Of a stretch of 29,795 nt of DNA, positions 1 through 7,503 are shown one piece after another (the first letter of the stretch is position 1; each line of letters begins with the position of its first letter). The notes beneath the pieces were generated by a model. That model did not search any database, had not been told where the DNA came from, and saw nothing but the letters and a program-made list of their open reading frames with translations. The stretch comes from Promethearchaeota archaeon (lineage in GTDB: Archaea > Asgardarchaeota > Lokiarchaeia > Sigynarchaeales > SOKP01). Where the stretch lies: assembly GCA_019894875.1 (NCBI GenBank), contig JAGXNR010000033.1, positions 1 to 29,795 of the forward strand, given 5' to 3'. The translations under genes and the position numbers were made by a program.

Positions 1-427
1 TCTCTAAATTATCCCATTTTATCATTAATTTTTTGTCATCTGATTGTAAAATGAATTTCTTTGCTTCCCTAATAATTTGCTCCACACTAACAAAATCTCC
101 ACTTTTAATTGCATCATTATAACTGTTTTCTAGTTTTTTCGATTCCTTTAGGAGTTCAACAAGAGCTTTTTGTCTTTCCTTTTCTTTACGATCCTTTATT
201 ATTCCATTGATCCGAGCAATTAATTGCTCTTGTTCTCTTATAAATGATGTTAGATTCTCTGTTTTTGCTAAAGTAATTATTTGATCTGCTAAATCTAATG
301 CTTCTTTAAATTGTCCTTTCATAAATGATTGTCCTTGAATACCAATTTTATCATCAATTTCCGAAATAACTTTTATTTTTCGCTTTTCTTCTTTTTCTTC
401 TACCTGTTCTGTATTCTCCTCAGTCAA
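1..427 (-). CDS. Coiled-coil protein, C-terminus outside window
   Basis: About 142 residues are visible before the frame runs off the left edge. The start is a TTG at 427, preceded by an AGGGAG ribosome site a few bases upstream; no ATG fits as well. The protein is rich in Lys, Glu, Gln and Ile and is almost all helical. It contains a unit of the type GQFKEALDLADQIITLAK followed by a helix with EQEQLIARI, and the 540-residue neighbour starting at 2073 has a very similar unit (EDYPNAVKTTEEIIKLA, then EQNRLITEL). The two are therefore probably paralogous or share a helical repeat, and with only 23 bases between them they are probably one transcript. I see no catalytic motif. The function is unknown; a scaffold or cytoskeletal role is only a guess from the neighbour. 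Confidence 0.75.
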   Translation of the reverse strand, partial: MTEENTEQVEEKEEKRKIKVISEIDDKIGIQGQSFMKGQFKEALDLADQIITLAKTENLTSFIREQEQLIARINGIIKDRKEKERQKALVELLKESKKLENSYNDAIKSGDFVSVEQIIREAKKFILQSDDKKLMIKWDNLE

Positions 428-450
428 AATAATCTCCCTTGGCTCTATTT

Positions 451-2073
451 TTATTTACTATAAATTTTTATTTGATTAATTATCTGTTCATAACATCTTA
501 AAGATTCTCGATAAGATCTATCATCTAATGCGCTTAAACCACTTTTACCTAATTTTTCTACATTTTCAAGTAGTTCTCGAGCAGATTTATATTTTTTTTC
601 CAGAACAATCCAATTTTCCTTGATTTCCTCATTAACAAGTTCAATTAATAATATTTTTGATTTCTCGACAATTTTTTCTAATTTTGGTATATCCAAATCT
701 TTTAGTAAAGAATTCAGTTTCCCTTCTAATTGTTTTAGCTCTAAAACTAATTTTTTCTGCTTTTCTTCAAAGATTTTTCTCTCTTCTATTGATTTTTCAG
801 TTTGTTCTAATATAATTGAATATTTTTCGAGAGTTGTAGATTTATTTAGAGTTTGAGCAACTTGAATTATTTTTTGACAGTCTCTTAAAACATCATCCAT
901 CAGGTTAGATTCTTGGTTCTTGTTTATTGATTTTTCTAAGTTCTCTATTTCTGCTATTTTTTTATTGTAATCCTCTTCTGCAGAGATTATTTTTGATTTT
1001 AAATCTTCTAATTTTTTCTGATAATTGTGAATATCTAGTTTTTGAACTCTTGTTAGAAACCCATTAATTTCCTTTTTTAGAGGACTAAATTGATAATCTT
1101 TGTTCATTTCTTCACTTTTTACTATGAAGATGTCAATACTCTTTATAAGTTCAGCTTTTTGTTTTGCTTCCTGAAGATCCTCCTCAAAATGGTCCCATTT
1201 CTTTTTGACTTCATCATTAATTAGATTTGAAAAATTGGATTTTCCTTTTTCCATTATATTAATAGCCTTTTCAATCTCAAGGTTTTTGATTGCTAAGAAA
1301 AGATCATTTTCTAACTTAGTGAGTTCTTTAATCAAACGTTCTTGTTCTCTTTTCCAAATCTTTTTTTCCTTTGATATTAATTCTCTGGCTGATGTTATTG
1401 TGGATAAATCATGTATCTTACTATTTTTTTTCTCAAATTCTTCAACAATTCTATGTGCCTTTAAAAATTCCTCAGTGGCAATTAAGTCAGAAAATTGTTG
1501 ATCAAGTTGCTTTACTTCATCTTCTATTTTATCGATAATTACTTTATCTGCACTTCTTGTTTTTAGTTCCGTTATCAATCTATTTTGTTCTGTTAGTAAT
1601 GCATCATCATTAATTTCTATTGCCAGTTTAATAATTTCTTCAGTAGTTTTGACGGCATTGGGATAATCTTCTGAATCAACTAATTTTCCTGTGGTTAATT
1701 TTAAGTGTTCTATTTTTCTGAGTGTAGGAAGCATTACTTTTTCTTGATAATCGATTAATTTATAAAGTTCTTCCTTACTGAGATCTAAATTTTTAAAAAA
1801 ATCAAACGGTTCTTCTCTCATTTCAAATGTAAAATTACGGATAATGCGAAAATCAGGGAATTCCTCCTTCACAAGTACCCTAATATTAGATATATGATTC
1901 TTTAATGCTTGAGTAGCATTACTACCTATCCATATGTACATTATTTTCTTAGAAGTAATATAAATAGCTAAAATATTAACAATTGTGAAGACTTCCTTTA
2001 CATTCTCATAAGCAATTTCATCAAAAGATCCATCGAAATTGAGTTTAAATATGTTTATTATATTTTGAGACAT
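451..2073 (-). CDS. Gelsolin-like domain plus long coiled coil, 540 aa
   Basis: Residues about 34-94 fit the pattern of a gelsolin-like repeat: a hydrophobic strand ending in MYIWIGSNA (W48), an amphipathic helix, then a strand and an acidic stretch ending in EEPFDFF. This resembles the gelsolin signature of a WxG strand, helix and Glu-Pro-x-x-Phe. From about residue 100 to the end the protein is helical and very rich in Lys and Glu. It has repeated helical-hairpin units (about 130-170 and 400-440), predicting an elongated coiled-coil rod. There is no signal peptide or membrane segment, so it should be cytoplasmic. Gelsolin-like proteins are among the eukaryotic signature proteins known in Asgard archaea, where they act with actin homologues. 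The single divergent repeat makes actin binding an inference. It could instead be an unrelated small alpha/beta domain. Confidence 0.6.
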   Translation of the reverse strand: MSQNIINIFKLNFDGSFDEIAYENVKEVFTIVNILAIYITSKKIMYIWIGSNATQALKNHISNIRVLVKEEFPDFRIIRNFTFEMREEPFDFFKNLDLSKEELYKLIDYQEKVMLPTLRKIEHLKLTTGKLVDSEDYPNAVKTTEEIIKLAIEINDDALLTEQNRLITELKTRSADKVIIDKIEDEVKQLDQQFSDLIATEEFLKAHRIVEEFEKKNSKIHDLSTITSARELISKEKKIWKREQERLIKELTKLENDLFLAIKNLEIEKAINIMEKGKSNFSNLINDEVKKKWDHFEEDLQEAKQKAELIKSIDIFIVKSEEMNKDYQFSPLKKEINGFLTRVQKLDIHNYQKKLEDLKSKIISAEEDYNKKIAEIENLEKSINKNQESNLMDDVLRDCQKIIQVAQTLNKSTTLEKYSIILEQTEKSIEERKIFEEKQKKLVLELKQLEGKLNSLLKDLDIPKLEKIVEKSKILLIELVNEEIKENWIVLEKKYKSARELLENVEKLGKSGLSALDDRSYRESLRCYEQIINQIKIYSK

Positions 2074-2082
2074 AAAATTCCA

Positions 2083-2096
2083 ACAATCTAGATTGT
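2083..2096. promoter_or_regulatory. 14-bp perfect palindrome upstream of gelsolin-like gene
   Basis: ACAATCTAGATTGT reads the same on both strands and lies 10-23 bases upstream of the ATG at 2073. In that position it could be an operator or an element in the leader. A related inverted repeat with AATCTA half-sites lies at 7396-7409, also just upstream of a minus-strand start. No regulator is identified. Confidence 0.3.
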
Positions 2097-2177
2097 AATA
2101 AATTAGTCTAAAAATATCCTTTTAAACATTTACAATTAGGCAGTCATACTTATGTTGACAGATGTTTAACTTTAACT

Positions 2178-2185
2178 TTATAAAA
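2178..2185 (+). promoter_or_regulatory. TATA box for the hexapeptide-repeat gene
   Basis: TTTATAAA lies about 50 bases upstream of the ATG at 2235. Archaeal start sites fall about 25 bases after the TATA box, which would leave a short leader containing the AGGT ribosome site at about 2225-2228. Confidence 0.4.
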
Positions 2186-2234
2186 CATAGAATTTTAATG
2201 ATATTAAAAAAAATCAAAAAAATTAGGTACTAAA

Positions 2235-2756
2235 ATGCCAGTAATTTCAATTGAAGTTAAGGGAGAGATTAAGACTCCAAGTATAGACCCTTCATGTTGG
2301 ATTTCCGAATCAGCTTGGATCATTGGGGATGTCACAATTGGTCCTGAGAATGTTGTTTATCAAGGAGTAATAATCCGTGGAGATTTTGCTAGTATTGAGA
2401 TTGGAGCTAAGAATGTTTTCCAAGATGCGTGTATAATAAACACCGCAGAAGGTTTCAAGACTACAATTGGTGATAATAATTTAATAGGATTCGGAGCAAT
2501 AGTTCATGGTGCTACTGTTAAAAATAATGCTGTAATAGGCATTAAGTCAGTACTAATGATTGCAGTAATAGTTGAAGATGACTCAATGGTTGGGGCTACA
2601 TCATTTGTAGGAATGAGTAAAAATGTTCCTGCGGGAAAAAAATGGATTGGTCGTGAATTAAAAGGGGATAATACTCAAGGAAAAATGTGGGAAGCAGGAA
2701 GGCAGTCATGGAGAAAGATGGGGCTTGCCATGAAAAATCAAAAACAAAATCCATAA
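2235..2756 (+). CDS. Left-handed beta-helix protein, gamma-carbonic-anhydrase fold
   Basis: This 173-residue protein has the hexapeptide-repeat layout and length of the gamma-carbonic anhydrase / PaaY / CaiE group. It shows GDVTIGPENVVYQG (31-44), the RGD turn (48-50), NVFQD (60-64), IGDNNLIG (78-85) and a C-terminal helix from about residue 145. Members form trimers with a metal held by three histidines. Here the first usual ligand (IHT motif) is Asn69 and the second (IGHG motif) is Phe86; only His91 of the HG motif remains. A zinc-dependent carbonic anhydrase or thioesterase activity is therefore unlikely. A structural, acyl-CoA-binding or changed catalytic role is possible. It is transcribed alone or ahead of the SelB-like gene, 177 bases downstream on the same strand. 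The fold is confident and the function is unknown. Confidence 0.82.
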   Translation: MPVISIEVKGEIKTPSIDPSCWISESAWIIGDVTIGPENVVYQGVIIRGDFASIEIGAKNVFQDACIINTAEGFKTTIGDNNLIGFGAIVHGATVKNNAVIGIKSVLMIAVIVEDDSMVGATSFVGMSKNVPAGKKWIGRELKGDNTQGKMWEAGRQSWRKMGLAMKNQKQNP

Positions 2757-2876
2757 TTTAATTTTTTCCTCTTTATTTTTTTGATTTCCTTTCGTTTTAC
2801 AGGCTTCTAACATTCAATTACTTATTCTTTGATTTTCATCTCTTTATGCATCAAATTTTTGTGAATATACTTTAAC

Positions 2877-2892
2877 TCAAATTATAATTTGA
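2877..2892. promoter_or_regulatory. 16-bp AT-rich perfect palindrome
   Basis: TCAAATTATAATTTGA is self-complementary and sits 42-57 bases upstream of the ATG at 2934, where an operator or promoter element would be expected. Its low complexity means chance is a real alternative. Confidence 0.2.
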
Positions 2893-2933
2893 AAACGTAA
2901 AACTTTTGTTCAGTAACCCTTTAAAATTATTAA

Positions 2934-4034
2934 ATGAGTGAAGGAAAAGAACGTACCTTTTTGGTGGGAATTTTTGGGGATAATTTTGAGCACAGAAAAT
3001 TGTTAGGGCAGGCTTTGGGCGCCCCAGGAACAAGTTCAGATATACAATTCTATAATAGATTAGATTCACAATTGGGGCATGTATTTACCGCTTTAACCCC
3101 AATTGAATATCCCGAAAAACTCAAACCATTTTTACAAACGTTAATATTAACTAATATCCATATTTTAATAATTGACATAGAACTTGGTTTAAATGCGTCC
3201 GTAGGAGAGACATTAGTGGGAATGGATTTATTCCATGAGAGAGTTAATACAAAATCATTAATTGTACTCTCGGGGATTACTCCTAAAACTGAATGGAAGT
3301 TAGAGGATATTAAAAAAAAGCTAGAAACTGTATTGAATAATACTACCCTTCAAGGAATTGAAATAATTGAAATAAGACAGAAAGAAGAATATAACTCTTT
3401 AAAGAAAAAAATTGTAGACCTCGCTACTGATATACCTAAGAACGATTTAGAAACACCACCGTACTCAAAAGTGTTAATAGATCATGCATTTTCAGTAAAA
3501 GGAATTGGTACAGTTATCCTTGGGATCGTTAGAAAAGGGACAATATATTCAAGCCAAATGCTAGAACTAACAGGAAATCACGGAATTGCTAAAAAAATTA
3601 TTATTAGAAGTATCCAAAAACATGATAGAACTTTTAAAGAAGCTTCTGAAGGAGATAGAGTTGGATTAGCATTAAAGGGTAATGTTTCCCCATATGATAT
3701 TAGTAGAGACAACATAATTGTCTCACAAGGCATCTTTAAAGGAGAGGAAGAAGTAACTGCTAAAATTTACATTAACCAATTTTACAAACCTAAAGGTGGA
3801 GTTATTATTCCCGGGGATTTAACAGAATATCATGGTATAGTCGAAATTAAAAGTACCCCTTTAAAGATAATCGAAGGAGACCAATTAAAACCAGGAGATT
3901 CTGGAATAGTCAAACTGAGCTTTTCCAAACCATTATATCATGATGGAAGTGGTTTAAATGGAATCATTTGTGAATTAAACCGTTTTCAAAATAAATTAAG
4001 AATAATTGGGCATTTTAAACAATTATTAGAATAG
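2934..4034 (+). CDS. SelB-like (aSelBL-type) elongation-factor paralogue, pseudo-GTPase
   Basis: The 366-residue protein has the layout of a translational GTPase of the EF-Tu/SelB type: an N-terminal alpha/beta domain (about 8-165), a domain II beta barrel (about 175-260) with FSVKGIGTVILGIVRKGTI resembling the SelB/EF-Tu GTGTVxxGxxxxG segment, and a third barrel (about 265-366). There is no C-terminal RNA-binding extension as in true SelB. The P-loop is lost: residues 15-22 (GDNFEHRK) stand where GHVDHGKT would be, with Arg in place of the essential Lys, and no NKxD motif is visible. This matches what is known of the archaeal SelB-like family (aSelBL), which lacks GTPase residues and whose role is unresolved. 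I infer a tRNA- or ribosome-related function without GTP hydrolysis. No clear ribosome site precedes the ATG. Confidence 0.7.
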   Translation: MSEGKERTFLVGIFGDNFEHRKLLGQALGAPGTSSDIQFYNRLDSQLGHVFTALTPIEYPEKLKPFLQTLILTNIHILIIDIELGLNASVGETLVGMDLFHERVNTKSLIVLSGITPKTEWKLEDIKKKLETVLNNTTLQGIEIIEIRQKEEYNSLKKKIVDLATDIPKNDLETPPYSKVLIDHAFSVKGIGTVILGIVRKGTIYSSQMLELTGNHGIAKKIIIRSIQKHDRTFKEASEGDRVGLALKGNVSPYDISRDNIIVSQGIFKGEEEVTAKIYINQFYKPKGGVIIPGDLTEYHGIVEIKSTPLKIIEGDQLKPGDSGIVKLSFSKPLYHDGSGLNGIICELNRFQNKLRIIGHFKQLLE

Positions 4035-4143
4035 TCATAGTTCCCTATTAATATTCAGAGGGATCAAAAATATAGTCGAAATTAATAGATCTTTAATTAT
4101 TAACATTATTTTTACGCGTCTTTTCTGTTATAAATTTAAAAAT

Positions 4144-4965
4144 TTACTTATGATGCTTAAGTAAGTTTGTGATCATTTTCAATAAATTATCATATTCTAA
4201 AGGCACGGGTTCATGAAGACGCGCGGCAAATATCGCAAGATCCCATTTTTTAATCTCTTTTAAGCTAATCCCAGTTAGTTTTATATATTGTTTGATATAC
4301 GTTTTTGCTATAAGAGATTTAATTGTTTTGTAAAAAAATCTAACTATAAAATTTTTTTTAAGAGTAGCTTCGTCAGAAGGTGCCAATCCGTATTTTAAAA
4401 CGTAAAAAGTTCGCGCAACATCTCCAATTGGATTACCAGAGTATGCATTAGACCAATCAATTATATACAAATCATTTTTCGAGACCATTATATTTTCAGG
4501 ATGAAGATCTCCGTGGCAAATTGAATTTCCATCAGGTAATTTCTCTATATTTCTGATAATCTCTTTTTTCTGCTCATCATCTAATAAATTCGTTTGATTG
4601 ACCGCTGAATTAAAGGTATCTTTTTGTGAGATAATATCCTTTATTTCATATTTATGCATTTCAGCATGGATTTCTGCTAACATCCTCATACCATTGCCTA
4701 CAGTTTTAATTTTCCTCCCCATGAATTCCGTTAAGATTATCCCTTCAATATAGTCATAAACGATACCAATTCTACCGTCTTCTTCAATTTTCTCATAAGC
4801 TTTAGGGCAATTAGGGAAAATTTTTCCAATCACGATATCCATCTTAAATTGATAATCTATTAAATTTTTTGGAAAATCTTTGTAGAATAATTTTAAAACT
4901 CTGTTATTATCCCAATATATTACTTCTGCTACCCTCCCTTTCCCAATAACGTCTCCTTTTTCCAT
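4144..4965 (-). CDS. Aminoglycoside-phosphotransferase-fold kinase, substrate unknown
   Basis: At 273 residues this has the usual size of the APH / choline kinase / fructosamine kinase superfamily. A glycine-rich loop lies at residues 8-15 (GKGRVAEV) with a probable ATP-binding Lys25 in VLKLF. The Brenner catalytic loop HGDLHPENIM covers 151-160, giving catalytic Asp153 and metal-binding Asn158, and the second metal ligand is Asp170 in IIDW. It phosphorylates a small molecule or sugar in the cytoplasm; the substrate cannot be read from the sequence. The ATG lies 3 bases after the fumarase stop, so the two genes are translated from one message. No metabolic link with fumarase is known to me. 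Antibiotic resistance is unlikely in this context. Confidence 0.85.
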   Translation of the reverse strand: MEKGDVIGKGRVAEVIYWDNNRVLKLFYKDFPKNLIDYQFKMDIVIGKIFPNCPKAYEKIEEDGRIGIVYDYIEGIILTEFMGRKIKTVGNGMRMLAEIHAEMHKYEIKDIISQKDTFNSAVNQTNLLDDEQKKEIIRNIEKLPDGNSICHGDLHPENIMVSKNDLYIIDWSNAYSGNPIGDVARTFYVLKYGLAPSDEATLKKNFIVRFFYKTIKSLIAKTYIKQYIKLTGISLKEIKKWDLAIFAARLHEPVPLEYDNLLKMITNLLKHHK

Positions 4966-4968
4966 TCT

Positions 4969-6348
4969 TTACACCATCTTTTTTGGATCTAGTAATTCAT
5001 CTAAATTATCAATCTTTATACCCATATCATTAATTATTTTACGACAGGTTTTACCTTCTTTATAGGCTCTTTGGGCAATCTCCGAACATTTATCATAACC
5101 AATTATAGGTGTAAGGTTGGTAACAACCATAATCATTTCTTCTAATTGTTTATTAATTTGTTCTGTATTTGCTTCTAAATCAACTAAACAGTGGTCGATA
5201 AAAGAGTTGATACCTCCTATAAGAATTTTAATTGATTTAATCAAATTTACGATTATAATTGGCTTACAAACATTCAAATCTAAAATGCTACCATAAGCTT
5301 CCCCAAATGAAATAACATGATCATTTCCACATACTTGAAGGCAGACTTGTATTAGCGCCTCAGATTGGGTTGGGTTAACTTTTCCAGGCATAATAGAAGA
5401 ACCAGGCTCATTTTGTGGTAAAATTAACTCTGATAAACCCGCACGAGGGCCACTACCCATCCAGCGAATATCATTTGCCATTTTCATTAATGATAAGGCA
5501 AGTAATCGTAAATCGGCACTCACTTTTACAATCGTATTATGCGAGGCAATGCCTTCTGCTTTTACAGGATTGACCTTGAAAGGTATTTTTGTGATTCGAG
5601 AAAGGTGAGAAACGGTGCGTTCCGCAAAGTCTTTATGAGTATTCAATCCAGTTCCTAACGCTGTGCCACCAATTGGGATATAATATAATTCCTCACAACT
5701 AATTCGCAATCTTTCTATACTTGTTTCAATTTGTTTCCTATAGACTTCAAATTCTAAAGATAATGGTATAGGAACTGCATCTTGTAAATGAGTCCTTCCC
5801 ACTTTAATAATATCTTTAAACTCTTCAATTTTTTTTGTAAGTTGCTCTTTCAGCCTTTCCAAAACTGGAAATAATTTCTGTACCATATGTAAACCTGATA
5901 TGTGCATTGTACTAGGTATAACATCATTAGATGATTGTCCTTTATTCACGTGGTCGTTGGGATGGATTGGGTGTTTTTTACCCATAGGGAAGCCTAATAT
6001 TTGGCAAGCGCGATTAGCAAGTACTTCATTCATATTCATATTAGTTTGAGTTCCAGATCCTGTCTGAAAGATGTCGATAGGAAATTGATCTAAATATTTT
6101 TCTTCCTCTAAGATTTCATTTACTGCTTTAAGAATAGCTTCACCATATTCTTTTTCAATTAAACCTAATTCCATATTGGATAGTAAGCATGCTTTTTTTA
6201 ACTGAGCCAGGGATGTAATAAATATATGTGGAAACACATTACCGCTTATCTGGAAGTTTTTTATAGCCCGTTGAGTATTAATGCCCCAGTAAGCGCTTTT
6301 AGGCACCTTGATCTCACCTAAGATATCTTTTTCAATACGGAAATTCAA
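4969..6348 (-). CDS. fumC: Class II fumarase (fumarate hydratase)
   Basis: Catalyses reversible hydration of fumarate to malate. Counted from the start chosen here, the 459-residue protein shows GSGTQTNMN (97-105), HPNDHVN (129-135), the HLQDA catalytic segment (187-191) and the superfamily signature GSSIMPGKVNP (316-326), which holds the flexible catalytic serine loop. HPNDHVN followed by GQSSND favours fumarase over aspartase. The frame opens with a GTG at 6360, but GGTGA at 6357-6361 sits 8 bases before a TTG at 6348. Starting there gives MNFRIEKDILGE, the usual FumC N-terminus, so I prefer the TTG. It heads a two-gene unit with the APH-fold kinase. With the succinyl-CoA synthetase, ATP-citrate lyase and isocitrate-dehydrogenase-like genes in this window it supplies a TCA-cycle step. 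Confidence 0.95.
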   Translation of the reverse strand: MNFRIEKDILGEIKVPKSAYWGINTQRAIKNFQISGNVFPHIFITSLAQLKKACLLSNMELGLIEKEYGEAILKAVNEILEEEKYLDQFPIDIFQTGSGTQTNMNMNEVLANRACQILGFPMGKKHPIHPNDHVNKGQSSNDVIPSTMHISGLHMVQKLFPVLERLKEQLTKKIEEFKDIIKVGRTHLQDAVPIPLSLEFEVYRKQIETSIERLRISCEELYYIPIGGTALGTGLNTHKDFAERTVSHLSRITKIPFKVNPVKAEGIASHNTIVKVSADLRLLALSLMKMANDIRWMGSGPRAGLSELILPQNEPGSSIMPGKVNPTQSEALIQVCLQVCGNDHVISFGEAYGSILDLNVCKPIIIVNLIKSIKILIGGINSFIDHCLVDLEANTEQINKQLEEMIMVVTNLTPIIGYDKCSEIAQRAYKEGKTCRKIINDMGIKIDNLDELLDPKKMV

Positions 6349-6465
6349 AATTAATTTCACCTTTAATTTAAAATCTTATAAAGTTATTAGAAAGACGATA
6401 ATAAAAAAAGTTTATATTAATATTCAATTAATTTGAATAATTTTTCATATACTAAGTTTTTAAAT

Positions 6466-7377
6466 TCAGAGAAAATCACGTATCAGTGAATTTACTTTAT
6501 CTGGTTGTTCGTTTATTATCCAATGTGAGCCTTCAGGAATACGTTTAATGCTTAAGTCTGGGACAAATTCATCAAGACCTTCAAGGTTATGAACAGTAAG
6601 AGCTGTATCTTTTTCTGCCCAAATTACTAACGTAGGCATATTTATCATAACGAGGTTAGTTTCCATTTGTTCACTAGTTAATTCTGATATGTCCTCTCCT
6701 TGTGAAGGAGGTCGTAATCCACCAGCACGATAATAATTTAGCCCCCCAGTAAGTGCTCCTGGTTGGGACCACGCTTCTCTGTAAATTTGGCGATCGTCTT
6801 CATCAAATTCCATGTCAGATGTAACAACTACACTAAATAAATTTGCATAATCATTCGCAGATAGAGCACTTTCTGCATTTTTTGACCGGAAAAACAATAC
6901 ATATTGACTAGACGATTGCTGATCTTTATTTTTTGAAAGTAATCTACCAAAAATATTTGGATGAGGGGCATTAATAATAATTAGCTTTTCAACTAAATCA
7001 GGGTGCATATTTGCGAATGGATAAGCAACAACACCCCCCCAATCATGCCCTACTAATATAAATTTCTTCCTTCCAAAATGATCTTCAACTAATGCCCTGA
7101 GATCCTCGACCATATGGTGGGGTTGATATTGTTCTATCTCCTCAGGTTTGGATGATAAATTATATCCTCTCATATCAGGAGCTACAGCTAAATAATCTTT
7201 TGAAAAATGTAAAAGCTGATCTCTCCACATATACCAGAATTGGGGAAAACCATGCAAGAAAATAATTAATTTTCCATCTTCAGGGCCGGCTTTAATATAA
7301 TGAAGTTTAATGTTGTTAACTTCAGCAAATTCACTTTTAAATTGCGGATATTTTTTCTTTATTATTTCTTCAGACAT
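6466..7377 (-). CDS. Alpha/beta hydrolase, epoxide hydrolase type
   Basis: The 303-residue protein has the complete soluble epoxide hydrolase layout: oxyanion-hole HGFP (42-45), the nucleophile elbow GHDWGG with Asp112 as nucleophile, an acidic residue at Asp257 in WAEKD, and the catalytic His285 in PEGSHW. An aspartate nucleophile excludes ordinary esterases and leaves epoxide hydrolases and haloalkane/fluoroacetate dehalogenases. The lid segment PGALTGGLNYYRA (206-218) with tandem Tyr215-Tyr216 is typical of epoxide hydrolases, whose lid tyrosines activate the epoxide. It is cytoplasmic and probably a single-gene unit, divergent from the GH3 gene. The substrate is unknown. Confidence 0.88.
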   Translation of the reverse strand: MSEEIIKKKYPQFKSEFAEVNNIKLHYIKAGPEDGKLIIFLHGFPQFWYMWRDQLLHFSKDYLAVAPDMRGYNLSSKPEEIEQYQPHHMVEDLRALVEDHFGRKKFILVGHDWGGVVAYPFANMHPDLVEKLIIINAPHPNIFGRLLSKNKDQQSSSQYVLFFRSKNAESALSANDYANLFSVVVTSDMEFDEDDRQIYREAWSQPGALTGGLNYYRAGGLRPPSQGEDISELTSEQMETNLVMINMPTLVIWAEKDTALTVHNLEGLDEFVPDLSIKRIPEGSHWIINEQPDKVNSLIRDFL

Positions 7378-7395
7378 TTTAGTTTACCTAATTTG

Positions 7396-7409
7396 AATCT
7401 ATTTAGATT
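7396..7409. promoter_or_regulatory. Inverted repeat upstream of epoxide-hydrolase-type gene
   Basis: AATCTA and TAGATT are separated by two bases, 19-32 bases upstream of the ATG at 7377. The half-site matches the core of the palindrome at 2083-2096. It is a candidate operator, but the match is short. Confidence 0.22.
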
Positions 7410-7503
7410 ATTATGTAAAAAAAGCGTATCAAAAGCTAAATAATATACAATTAATTTTATGTTGTAATATATTTCAAACATTAAAAATTCTTAGTGAGTA
7501 TTT

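Noticed and set aside
2235..2756. Functional gamma-carbonic anhydrase
   Set aside because: Two of the three metal-binding histidines are replaced (Asn69, Phe86).
4144..4965. Aminoglycoside resistance gene
   Set aside because: The APH fold is shared with many metabolic kinases and the gene is coupled to fumarase in an archaeal context.
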